From NCBI GenBank assembly GCA_964407165.1, contig CAYOUJ010000011.1, forward strand, positions 1 to 54,992: 54,992 bases of DNA, written 5' to 3'. Each line of letters starts with the position of its first letter. Position 1 is the first letter of the stretch. Positions 45,801 through 52,493 of this stretch are shown one piece after another. The translations under genes and the position numbers were made by a program. The DNA comes from CAZPKH01 sp964407165 (GTDB lineage Bacteria > Bacteroidota > Bacteroidia > Bacteroidales > Muribaculaceae). The notes under the pieces were generated by a model. The model was given only the letters and a program-made list of their open reading frames with translations, was not told the DNA's origin and did no database searches.

Positions 45801-47727
45801 CCGATACGCCCGCGTATACTCCGCCGACGTCAATCCCTGGAGCCTCCGTACCGCCGCAATCCCCAACTACGCCGACTTCCGCGGCATACGCATCAACCTG
45901 ACCCCCGACACCTACGCCGCCGCCGGTGTCACCGGCTCCGATGCCACCATGCACGACGTGGCCGACGCCCGCGACGAGCTCCGCGGCAAAGATGACGAGG
46001 GCAACTGGCTCACCGACGCCGACGGCAAGCAATATTACTTGCCGATATACCCGACCGACTACCTCTTCTTCGGCCAGGATCTGGCCTACGCCAGCCCGGA
46101 GGACCAGTGGCCGCACGCCATCGACGAGACCAAGCGCGTATACCGTGCCTCCGGTTTCTACGGCTCCCGCGTCGACCAGGGCTTCCACTTCAACGTCGAC
46201 GCCGCCGCTGTGCAGCCGTCGCTGACGGCCATCGACTTCAGCGGCGTCCGCGACGGGCAGTACACCGGCACCTCCGGCGACTTCATCAAGGGGTACTCCG
46301 TGGGCATGGACGTCCGCGCCGACCGCAGCATCTGGTATGCCCCGGCTCTCGACCTGCCCGACGTCAACGACCCCGACCTCGGCCTGACATCCTTCACCAC
46401 CGCCACCATCGAGGGTGAGACGGAGTATGGAAAGGCGGTCACACGCAACCTGCTCATATACACACCCGTCGACATGCCGCTGCTGGCCTCGTGGAAGTAT
46501 GACACCGACGCCGTCGGCGACGACATCTACGGCCACGTCATCGACAACGACGGCGGCGGCATCGCCACCGACTACTTCCAGCTGGTCGACTGCGAAGATT
46601 TCAACTGCCCGATACAGTTCGACGTCAACCGCACCATTTGGTACCGCCGCCTCCCCTCCGTCTTCGCCACCGGCCAGGACGCCTGGGAGGGTCTCTGCCT
46701 GCCGTTCACCGTTCATACCGTCTACGGCTCCGTGGAGACCCGCGAGCGCGGCTCGCTGCTCAACCACGGCGAGATGAGCCACTTCTACGGCCCCGCCGTG
46801 GGCAAGGAGGTAAAGGCCGACAGCCACGAGTACTGGCTGCGCAAGTTTACCGGCGTCGAGGGCCTCAACGCCTACTTTGCGCGCCCCGCCTCGGGTGACG
46901 ACACCGACGCGCTCAACCCGCAGGAGACCACCCGCGACTACGCCTACTCCAACCTCTACTTCCTGAACCTCTACGGCAGCAGCTACACCGACGGCACCAC
47001 CCACGCCGACCAGGCTCCCGCCTACACCGCCACCGGGGTGAATTATGAGAACTATCCGATGATCACCGCCCGCTACCCATACATCGTAAGCTACCCGGGC
47101 GAGCGATTCTACGAGTTTGACTGCTCCGGCGAGTTCTACAAGGCCTGGTCCGGCTCTCCCGACGCCGTCCGCCAGATCATGACCTACGCCTGGAACGTCG
47201 ACGACGCCGGCAGCGTGCAGCCAATCAAGGTTACCGACCTGCAGAACGACCCGCTGGCGATGACCCACAGCGGCTTCATCTACCGCGGCACCTTCATGCA
47301 CTACACCGCCACCGCCTCCGACGTGGTCATCGACACCGACGCCTCCACCAACTCGTCGACCTTCGTCCGAGCCGCTACCGTCAGCGAGCGCACCGTGCTC
47401 CCTTTCCGCACCTACCTCACCAACACCTCCGGGGCCTGGGGCAAGACCCTGCGCATAACCTCGCGCAGCATCGACTCGATAGGGGAGGATGGCGGCGACG
47501 GCGACGATGACGACGGCGACGAGCCGGAAGACAGCCTGCGCTTCTATGTAGAGTTCAACGAGCTGGTTATCGACAATCCGTACGACGTCGAGTTCACCCT
47601 CCCGCTCTACGACCTCGAAGGCCGCCTCGTCCGCCACGTGACCGCCGGCGCCTCCGGCCTCACCCGCGTCAGGGGCCTCTCGTCGGGCGCCTACCTCCTC
47701 CGCTCCTTCAAGTTCCGCATCCAGTAA
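39796..47727 (+). CDS. Giant surface protein, 3' part, with C-terminal sorting-like domain
   Basis: 2,643 residues. The GTG at 39796 is only the first codon in frame, not a convincing start: there is no signal peptide, promoter or ribosome-binding site. A proline/glycine/lysine linker (DPGASSGSGGSPKPR) leads back into the YGGG beta-helix repeats (VNVYGGGDMATVTG, VFGGGRVGD, HVYGGNDVSG). Large beta-rich domains follow. A second GLUG-like segment appears near residue 1,850 (FRGTFHGRGHSIDMGDNLL). An acidic linker (EDGGDGDDDDGDEPED) precedes the last 50 residues, where LPLYDLEGRLVRHV and LSSGAYLLRSF match the C-terminal domains of Bacteroidota secreted proteins. Joined to the 5' part the protein would be about 5,434 residues. 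Hairpin 47743-47817 follows. Confidence 0.85.
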   Translation: MHEVQGDPGASSGSGGSPKPRREGEKEPANPGKDTPGASNGYNGFPLIGNLYGGSNGNYGGDHHGMDYYPAYKVKLATGIGNRIDSLDLSKDNGGAAFPVPHVESAYIDIRGGTMVNVYGGGDMATVTGRTTLSVNYAAEDSIMRARAGFDGTEALLRVWNTFHLTADEQIEEVTATSVADPSTPTIFKYHIYRIFGGNNQADMAIQPTWNLVSGHLGSVYSGGNFGRMTYYDASTGVPTGLTLRIDSPDFHADAVFGGGRVGDIEPAVTGTPGDAFYGATLEINRGVIDHVYGGNDVSGNVSYGSRVKITGAISGDVYCAGNGNYRYQYDPELTTGNITEAYDSIYGGRYFILPQLAGYGDDDPTDAERILAINAYRPNVQRAYLTIAGVEGQQAFVRGNVYCGGNSSTVNGDLNYENTGDIRFEIGDYVVLNGVFLGSNGESLIDPEMMGVTERLNGIVLSDGNDLKTTSTDPIDPSNKEYYPALLDLYMRAVETTGLPRDFTLSPTLKEAYIGDFYVGGNSGSMLTDRTISLTFPYNLVIFNRIVGGSNSANVTYRGVTHVGGLTTPLSTDVDPVTGERLYTDKVYLQVRSQFRPLKMLYPAEADDYRSIAMVPDLSQEGNDLYFPEGKCNVFGGCYNSGKTVGNIHVDLYSDLVKEYDAATLAEDVALLEKYFADRLQGIDLSSLDMSKQRIIVNGIDKLQRRSFALVGGGYGAATEVRGDIKLHLLPGKFHPDWTEGDDTSPSAATVFGGSQLGKVVGNTEIAVRDGMVLSNLYGASEASTLYGSTQVIVGWPHYYVCQKRGHYKLRRTDTISRAAVNGWTNSDDASKSAVLRDIWLREGEYVSVNVAEAIDTDSIDSYTGNFADYFKLVDDDTPQEYAAHNNSPYIQFHDITWDDIDIYIGNGNSRRDGRDEYFAHGNIYGGGFITSTSTVSLAGQYTVQKYRGTNLNDPLDAGYGGNSTILIWDNPENRNPRNVVGQAAGYSEYLDSESGSGSGAIVKDHITIGTGHYVAVSVYKGMDVMGKYRFVFAADGRYDDPNGSGQKGNYVHQSSHILTADDPLLQETFYEIESDGGIYGGGRKVYVEGFRSCDLAYYGYADYSPQYPKLLNTAQRLDLLSVTDCCLFLEGANDFATNSYDATNYSLTRIGELKMVSSIPSTEALQPGSRDTESGLYNILHLEPRTRNYIAFFHDVLYVAALTSSESFDQAFRGANGEFYDTGDFTTGVGDDLAHAKGTVSATDDYVELPAAFSYRAYKQNRIENYYANRDLDTDTHQDIKQLTSLEFDQRNIGTAANMIGINNGYTLKIQGAVIDEANQDQIYYGPVTGVFEIKLMTLATDEGGGYIYALNMHEDPNHFLETTGNFVFPGAAYKTTGDDKGKYNYVYDDCFPMGSGWDSYYKWSGSSTSMGPRKVTAVDAGHGDCNTLEEVHYWYVNGTNYYYNVTLTAYTYNGSQSFTLNNYDDLIYLYGVTNGTKLTLKGMTWEPQTDGYDSDIQHYASTNGAYDRDYRLYLTVDGTPSDAHASSANGYAVMLHRGDYDADTDTYADAVARAASVDNNYTNTTESPNKPLLGISLFDYVDNSGSAYYAAHLSQDEKVRIQLNAQPEGTEFNYTVNLTIRYLLGPSVTGNPVIENDALPGEYIYANDFGVTVELDDENMAVTERNWYILDPRYDVTDNTVVRNVIKALSTPGGATAVAECVNADKFSGDCQVHIPAYLYRDGWNLVYEVVANNIPLYITPATPPEGSTLRERLQVHNYHRMRPTDGNTDVLVDLQPTAGARIYIEDDKDLEYFLRTWLPDSCSRDYSRVRHAPGGEAVCPQYADSVYVFLMADVKMPAGMTKAEVEGLRFRGTFHGRGHSIDMGDNLLFLGYNEGCFYNTGFISRTDKDAAVFSWNGTTERRGKIESCFFYNTEAISRGVLVANRGMGDIYNCFTTSDADSREYADGLVVATRDEFEYGEVAYNLNHFYLKKRYNLATGTADGDLVAPINDDYRDGSYRYARVYSADVNPWSLRTAAIPNYADFRGIRINLTPDTYAAAGVTGSDATMHDVADARDELRGKDDEGNWLTDADGKQYYLPIYPTDYLFFGQDLAYASPEDQWPHAIDETKRVYRASGFYGSRVDQGFHFNVDAAAVQPSLTAIDFSGVRDGQYTGTSGDFIKGYSVGMDVRADRSIWYAPALDLPDVNDPDLGLTSFTTATIEGETEYGKAVTRNLLIYTPVDMPLLASWKYDTDAVGDDIYGHVIDNDGGGIATDYFQLVDCEDFNCPIQFDVNRTIWYRRLPSVFATGQDAWEGLCLPFTVHTVYGSVETRERGSLLNHGEMSHFYGPAVGKEVKADSHEYWLRKFTGVEGLNAYFARPASGDDTDALNPQETTRDYAYSNLYFLNLYGSSYTDGTTHADQAPAYTATGVNYENYPMITARYPYIVSYPGERFYEFDCSGEFYKAWSGSPDAVRQIMTYAWNVDDAGSVQPIKVTDLQNDPLAMTHSGFIYRGTFMHYTATASDVVIDTDASTNSSTFVRAATVSERTVLPFRTYLTNTSGAWGKTLRITSRSIDSIGEDGGDGDDDDGDEPEDSLRFYVEFNELVIDNPYDVEFTLPLYDLEGRLVRHVTAGASGLTRVRGLSSGAYLLRSFKFRIQ

Positions 47728-47817
47728 GGAAATTAGGGAGCTTAAGGAAATTAAGGAGCTTAAGGAAATTAACGACCATCAGCGTCGTTAATTTCCTTAA
47801 GCTCCTTAATTTCCTTA
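47728..47817. terminator. 34-bp perfect hairpin from AAGGAAATT arrays (bidirectional terminator)
   Basis: The arm 47743-47776 pairs perfectly with 47784-47817 around the loop CATCAGC. The arms are made of TTAAGGAAA/TTAAGGAGC nonamer units. The region lies between convergent genes (giant protein and dacA). The first TAA of the array is the stop codon of the giant protein. Confidence 0.8.
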
Positions 47818-47857
47818 CTGCACGGCCTGCGACCGAGGCGAGAGGGTGCCGGCTCGG

Positions 47858-48637
47858 TCAGCGGAGGGTGATGGCGGCGAGGCGGTGCTCAAGCTCGGAG
47901 GAGCTAAGGCGTGTCTCCAGCTTGCCGTGGTGGGCCACGGAGATGTAGCCCGTCTCCTCGCTGACCACGATGGCGAAGGCGTCGGAGGCCTGGGCGATGC
48001 CCAGGGCTGAGCGGTGCCGCAGGCCCAGGGCGCGGGGCACGTCGGTGTCGTGGCTGACGGGAAGGATGCAGCCTACGCTCTTGATGCGGCGGTGGGCGAT
48101 GATCATGGCGCCGTCGTGCAGCGGTGAGTTCTTGAAGAATATGTTCTCGATGAGGCGTGCGTTGACCAGGGCGTCAATGAAGTCGCCGCTCTTCTCGTAG
48201 TTGTCCAAGGGAACCTCCTGCTCGATGACTATGAGGGCGCCGGTCTTGGTCTTCGACATGTTCATGCAGGCGTAGACAATGGCAAGGGCGAGCTTGCGGG
48301 CGGCGTCGTCGGCGTCGGTGTCGGCATGGTGCCGGCTGAAGATGTTTTTGAGAAAGCGCCAGCGCTTGTGGTCGCCCAACTCCACGAGGAATCGCTTGAT
48401 CTGGTCGTTGAAAAGTATGACGAGGATAAGCAGGCCGATGGACATGAACTTGTCGAGAATAGTGCCTATGAGGCGCATCTCGAGTATCTGGCTGGCGAAC
48501 ACCCACAGCAGGATGAAGGCGAGGATGCCGTAGAACACGTTGATGGTGCCCGACTCCTTCATGATGCGGAACACGTAGAAGAGCAGCAGGCCGACGATGG
48601 CTATGTCAAAGGCGTCAAGGAGTCCGAATGATTCCAA
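47858..48637 (-). CDS. dacA: Diadenylate cyclase (CdaA/DacA type), c-di-AMP synthase
   Basis: 259 residues. It makes cyclic di-AMP from two ATP, a second messenger for osmotic and cell-wall homeostasis. Three membrane helices fill residues 10-78. The DAC domain follows, with the catalytic DGA motif (D175-A177 in LHDGAMII) and the RHR motif (R207-R209 in GLRHRSALG). The start is a TTG at 48637, chosen because the conserved N-terminus FGLLDAFDIAIV begins immediately after. The gene follows folP by 21 bp; a folP-dacA pair is usual in Bacteroidota. The usual partners cdaR and glmM are absent. Confidence 0.95.
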   Translation of the reverse strand: MESFGLLDAFDIAIVGLLLFYVFRIMKESGTINVFYGILAFILLWVFASQILEMRLIGTILDKFMSIGLLILVILFNDQIKRFLVELGDHKRWRFLKNIFSRHHADTDADDAARKLALAIVYACMNMSKTKTGALIVIEQEVPLDNYEKSGDFIDALVNARLIENIFFKNSPLHDGAMIIAHRRIKSVGCILPVSHDTDVPRALGLRHRSALGIAQASDAFAIVVSEETGYISVAHHGKLETRLSSSELEHRLAAITLR

Positions 48638-48649
48638 AGGAGATAATGA

Positions 48650-48675
48650 GTTACGGAGTTAAAGAGTTACGGAGT
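48650..48675 (-). repeat. GAGTTACG/GAGTTAAA octamer array at the folP stop
   Basis: On the minus strand the array encodes the last folP residues YSVTL and its TAA stop. It is the same family as 18286-18316 after trmD. Confidence 0.8.
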
Positions 48676-49513
48676 ATTGTTGGTAGACATCGACAGCATG
48701 GCGTGCCGGGGCTACGTCGTGCACGCGGAGCACGGCCGCGCCCTGCATCAGTGCTATGGTGTTGGCGGCGACTGTTGCCTCCAGCGCGTCGGCCGGGGTG
48801 ATGCCTGATGGCTTGGTGAGCATAGACTTGCGCGAGAGGCCGATGAGCAGTGGGCAACCGAAAGCTCGCTCGAGCGCCGGCAGGTCGCGCATGAGCTGCC
48901 AGCACTGCGCCGGAGTCTTGGCGAAGCCGAAGCCGGGGTCAATGAGTATGTCGCAAACACCGGCGAGGCGCAGGGCGTCGAAAACGTGCGACAGCTCGGC
49001 GATTACCCCGGCAGCCACGCCTGTCGGGTCGGGGCCGTAGTCGGTGAGCGAGGGCATGGTTCGCGCCGTGCCGCGCGTGTGCATTAGCACGTAGGGCACG
49101 CGCAGGGCGGCAACGGTGGGTATCATTCCGGGGTCGGCTGCCATGCTGACATCGTTGATGATGTTGGCGCCAAGCTCCTCGATGCAGCGGCGGGCAATGG
49201 GGGGACGGTAGGTGTCGACGCTCAGGGGGGTCTCCTCGGCCACCTCGCGGATCACGGGGAGGGCAAGCTGGAGCCGCTCAAGCTCCTCCGATTCCGAGGG
49301 CGGCGTGCTGCCGGGGCGCGTGGAGCATGCGCCGACGTCGATGATGTCGACCCCTTCGGTGAGCATCTGCTCGACGCGCGCGGCTATCTCGCGCGAGGTC
49401 TGCACGCGCGAGGCGGCGTGAAACGAGTCACCGGTGACGTTTATGATGCCCATCACCGCCGGCCGCGTGTACTCCACCAGTCGTCCTGCTATGTTGAGAC
49501 TAAACGGCGTCAT
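48659..49513 (-). CDS. folP: Dihydropteroate synthase
   Basis: 284 residues. It condenses p-aminobenzoate with hydroxymethyl-dihydropterin diphosphate in folate synthesis and is the sulfonamide target. Motifs: MGIINVTGDSF (residues 21-31), where most relatives have NVTPDSF, so Gly replaces Pro in a pterin/pABA loop; DVGACSTRPGS; NDVSMAADPG; DPGFGFAKT; and IGLSRKSML. The start overlaps the 3' end of the Rpn nuclease gene by 14 bp. The C-terminal YSVTL and the stop come from an octamer array. Transcription probably starts at the Rpn promoter (50405-50412), as none is visible closer. Confidence 0.96.
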   Translation of the reverse strand: MTPFSLNIAGRLVEYTRPAVMGIINVTGDSFHAASRVQTSREIAARVEQMLTEGVDIIDVGACSTRPGSTPPSESEELERLQLALPVIREVAEETPLSVDTYRPPIARRCIEELGANIINDVSMAADPGMIPTVAALRVPYVLMHTRGTARTMPSLTDYGPDPTGVAAGVIAELSHVFDALRLAGVCDILIDPGFGFAKTPAQCWQLMRDLPALERAFGCPLLIGLSRKSMLTKPSGITPADALEATVAANTIALMQGAAVLRVHDVAPARHAVDVYQQYSVTL

Positions 49514-50375
49514 CCTTTATGTTTGCAAGTTGCGCAGCGGTAATATTGTTAGCCTTCATTATGATTTCGTCAGGCAACCCCATGGCGAGCATGCGTTGTA
49601 CTGTCTCCCGAACGCCCTCCATTTTTCCTTTTGCATAACCCTCGTCATAGCTCTGCTCTATTGAGTCGCGCTCGCAGTTGAGGTCGTTGAGGTAGCGCTC
49701 GTAGGCGCGCTGCTCGCCGACGCTCATGCGCTGCCAGTCGAGCAACTCGCGCGCCTCCGAGAGGCCGGGGGCCTGGGCGGCGTCGTCGATTTTGCCGTTT
49801 TTGAGAAACTCCATCCACTCCTCCAGAGGGGTGCGCGCCAGCCGGTTGAACTCGTTGACGCGTATCACGTAATACTCCGGGAAGATGTCGGCGGCGCTCT
49901 CGATGGCGTAGGCGTTGCGCTCCTTCTCCGACACCATCAGCTCGTCGCCGTCATGGATGCCGCGGAGCACGGTCTGGCCTTTGTAGATGTAGTCGGTGCC
50001 GACGCCGAGGGTGAAGTAGACGATGGCTATCGAGTAGACCTTCTTGATGTCGCCGTACTGGCTGCCGCGCGACACCTGCTCGGTGACGGCGCGGGCGGCC
50101 CCAAAGAGCTGGCGCTGCAAGAAGTCCATCTGGTAGAGGTTCTGTATCTCGATGATGACTATCTCCCCTTTGTGGTTGCGGGCCTTGATGTCGACGCAGT
50201 TGCCCTTGTCGGTGGGGCAGTCGATGTTGCTCTCGCTCTCGAGAATCTCCATGATGGTGATCTTCTCACCCAACAGCGAGGTGAGGAACCCCTCGAGCAC
50301 GGCGAAGTTGGCCTTGTCGCGCAGCAGCCGCTTGGCGGCCCAGTCGAAGCGTATGTAATATTTTGAGGAAGCCAT
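49500..50375 (-). CDS. Rpn-family PD-(D/E)XK nuclease
   Basis: 291 residues from the ATG at 50375; an upstream in-frame start at 50435 precedes the promoter and is rejected. The N-terminus (YYIRFDWAAKRLLRDKANF then LEGFLTSLLGEKI) is the hallmark of the Rpn/transposase-like nuclease family. The active-site pattern is D62 and E76-I-Q78 (VDIKARNHKGEIVIIEIQ), with Gln in place of Lys as is common in the family. The C-terminal half has a short helical region and a variable tail (YDEGYAKGKMEGVRETVQRML). Rpn proteins nick DNA and stimulate RecA-independent recombination. Placement upstream of folP, with a 14-bp overlap, is unusual for a family often regarded as selfish. Confidence 0.9.
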   Translation of the reverse strand: MASSKYYIRFDWAAKRLLRDKANFAVLEGFLTSLLGEKITIMEILESESNIDCPTDKGNCVDIKARNHKGEIVIIEIQNLYQMDFLQRQLFGAARAVTEQVSRGSQYGDIKKVYSIAIVYFTLGVGTDYIYKGQTVLRGIHDGDELMVSEKERNAYAIESAADIFPEYYVIRVNEFNRLARTPLEEWMEFLKNGKIDDAAQAPGLSEARELLDWQRMSVGEQRAYERYLNDLNCERDSIEQSYDEGYAKGKMEGVRETVQRMLAMGLPDEIIMKANNITAAQLANIKDDAV

Positions 50376-50404
50376 AACGAAAAGTTTAGAGGTGAGCGGA
50401 TAGG

Positions 50405-50412
50405 CAAAGGTA
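50405..50412 (-). promoter_or_regulatory. -7 promoter box (TACCTTTG) of the rpn-folP-dacA run
   Basis: TACCTTTG on the minus strand, 29 bases before the ATG at 50375, fits TAnnTTTG. Confidence 0.75.
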
Positions 50413-50454
50413 ACAATAATTCCGCAAACGGCCAAAACTTCTTGCCGCAGCGTA

Positions 50455-50497
50455 CAAATAACGCACTTATGATGCGCTAAAAATGCAAATAACGCAC
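50455..50497. promoter_or_regulatory. 12-bp direct repeats between divergent promoters (operator candidate)
   Basis: CAAATAACGCAC occurs at 50455-50466 and again at 50486-50497, start-to-start 31 bp (three helical turns). It lies between the Rpn-side promoter (50405-50412) and the receptor promoter (50559-50566). Confidence 0.5.
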
Positions 50498-50558
50498 GAT
50501 TAAAGGTGTTTCTAATTATTTTTCAACGAATTATTTTTGCTGTTTCGGTTTTAATCCC

Positions 50559-50566
50559 TACCTTTG
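50559..50566 (+). promoter_or_regulatory. -7 promoter box (TACCTTTG) of the TonB-dependent receptor gene
   Basis: TACCTTTG is followed by CCCC and then ATG, the same arrangement as at the R-M gene. It implies a leaderless transcript. Confidence 0.8.
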
Positions 50567-50570
50567 CCCC

Positions 50571-52493
50571 ATGCCACGAGTTATCACCACCATATCCATC
50601 CTTGCACTGCTTTCCTCCCTGACAGTATCCGCGCAGACCCCCGCATCGCTTGCCGACACCACCCGCCTGGGCGAAGTGCTTGTGATACAGCACGCCAAGG
50701 CGCCGGTCAACCTGCTGCCGCTCGACCTGACGGTGGTCACCGCCGAGCAGGTGGCTAACAGCACGCATACCACGGTGCTCCCGGTGCTGCAGGCGCGCGT
50801 GCCCGGCCTGTTTCTGACCGAGCAGGGGTTGGGGGGCTACGGCGTCAGCGGCAGCGACGCGGGGCAGGTGAGCATACGCGGCGTTGGTGGCGGCGACAAG
50901 GTGCTGTTCATGATCAACGGCCAGCCGCAGTGGGCCGGCGTCTTCGGCCACGCCCTGGCCGACACCTACGTCACCTCCGACGTCGAGCGCGTGGAGGTGG
51001 TCAGCGGCCCATCGTCGCTGCTCTACGGCTCCAACGCCATGGGCGGCTCGGTCAACATCATCACCCGCAGCGCCCGCCGCGACGGCCTCTCCGGTTCCGC
51101 AGGAGCCATGGGTGGCTCCTACAATACCTGGAAATACACCCTCAACACCGACTACCGCTGCGGACCGTTCTCGACCACCTTCGCCGCGCAGTACGACCGC
51201 TCCGACGGCGCCCGCGACAACTCCCGTTTTTGGCTCGGCAACCAGTATCTTTCAGTCGGGTATGACTTCTCCGACCACTGGCAGGCGCACCTGATGGGCA
51301 CCGTCAACGAGAGCGAGACCTGCAACCCCGGCGAGGACTACGCGCCCCTGCTCGAGGCCAAGGCCCATGTGGTGCGCGAGAACGTGTCGCTCTCGGTGAC
51401 AAACGACTACGGCGTGGCCGTCGGCGGCATACAGCTTTACTGGGCGGGGGGTCAGCATAAGATCAACGACGGCCACTCCGCCGACGCCAACCCTCGCGGA
51501 TACATCTTCCGCTCCTGCGACTCCAACACCGGATTCACTGTCTATCAGACCCTTCGCCCCTGGCAGCGCGCCAACTTGTCGGTGGGCTTCGACCTCAAGC
51601 GCTGGGGGGGCCGCACATGGTACGACTATACCTCCGGCGGCACGCCCACCACGGAGGAGGTCGACCGCCACATCACCGAGACCGCCGGATACGCCATGCT
51701 CCAGCAGGGACTGCTGCGCGGGCGCCTCAACGTCAACGCCGGCGTGCGCCTCGAGCACTCCTCGCAGTTCGGCACCGAGGCCGTCCCCCAGGCCGGATTC
51801 ATAGCCCACGCCTTCGAGGGCAACACGCTGAAGTTCAACTTCTCCAAGGGCTACCGCTGCCCCAACCTCCGCGAGCTGTACATAGTCTACTACTCCATGA
51901 CCACCGACCAGGGCTCCTTCACCGGCCCCTGCAACCCCGACCTCAAGCCGGAATACATGCTCAACTATGAGGTGCAGATACGACAGCTGATGCTCGGCGG
52001 ACGCCTCGACGCCGGTCTCGCCCTCTACTTCATCGATGGCAAGGACCTGATACAGAGTGTAAACCGCACCGACGGCCCGGGGCGAGTGTTCCAAAACGTC
52101 GGCTCGTTTATCAACAAGGGCTTCGAGCTGGACGCCACCTTCGCCATCGACGACCAATGGAGCGCCGCCGCCTCATACGCTTACCTCCACACCGACACCT
52201 ACATAGCATACGCGCCGCGTAACAAGTTTTACCTCGAGCTGGCCTGGCGCCACGCCGGCTGGGAGGTGACCGTCGACAACATGAACATCCGGCACCTGCG
52301 CTCCACCGAGACCGTCACCCACAGCTACTCCCTGCTCAACGCCGCCGTGGCCTACACCTTCCGCCCCCTGTGGCGCGTGACGCCGCGCCTGTTCGTCAAG
52401 GCCGACAACGTCACCGACACCCGCTACAGCATCATCGACGGCTACCCCATGCCAGGCATCACCATCATGGCCGGCCTCTCCCTAAAATTCTGA
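50571..52493 (+). CDS. TonB-dependent outer-membrane receptor
   Basis: 640 residues. A signal peptide (MPRVITTISILALLSSLTVSA) is followed by the plug domain: LPVLQARVPGLFLTEQ, VSIRGVGGGDKVLFMINGQP and VERVEVVSGPSSLLYGSNAMGGSVNIIT. A 22-strand barrel follows, ending ITIMAGLSLKF with a terminal Phe. There is no carboxypeptidase D-like N-terminal domain and no SusD gene next to it, so it is a classical metallophore/cobalamin-type receptor rather than a SusC glycan importer. The substrate is unknown. No TonB-box residues can be identified with confidence. The upstream region contains CAAATAACGCAC direct repeats that may bind a regulator. Confidence 0.94.
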   Translation: MPRVITTISILALLSSLTVSAQTPASLADTTRLGEVLVIQHAKAPVNLLPLDLTVVTAEQVANSTHTTVLPVLQARVPGLFLTEQGLGGYGVSGSDAGQVSIRGVGGGDKVLFMINGQPQWAGVFGHALADTYVTSDVERVEVVSGPSSLLYGSNAMGGSVNIITRSARRDGLSGSAGAMGGSYNTWKYTLNTDYRCGPFSTTFAAQYDRSDGARDNSRFWLGNQYLSVGYDFSDHWQAHLMGTVNESETCNPGEDYAPLLEAKAHVVRENVSLSVTNDYGVAVGGIQLYWAGGQHKINDGHSADANPRGYIFRSCDSNTGFTVYQTLRPWQRANLSVGFDLKRWGGRTWYDYTSGGTPTTEEVDRHITETAGYAMLQQGLLRGRLNVNAGVRLEHSSQFGTEAVPQAGFIAHAFEGNTLKFNFSKGYRCPNLRELYIVYYSMTTDQGSFTGPCNPDLKPEYMLNYEVQIRQLMLGGRLDAGLALYFIDGKDLIQSVNRTDGPGRVFQNVGSFINKGFELDATFAIDDQWSAAASYAYLHTDTYIAYAPRNKFYLELAWRHAGWEVTVDNMNIRHLRSTETVTHSYSLLNAAVAYTFRPLWRVTPRLFVKADNVTDTRYSIIDGYPMPGITIMAGLSLKF

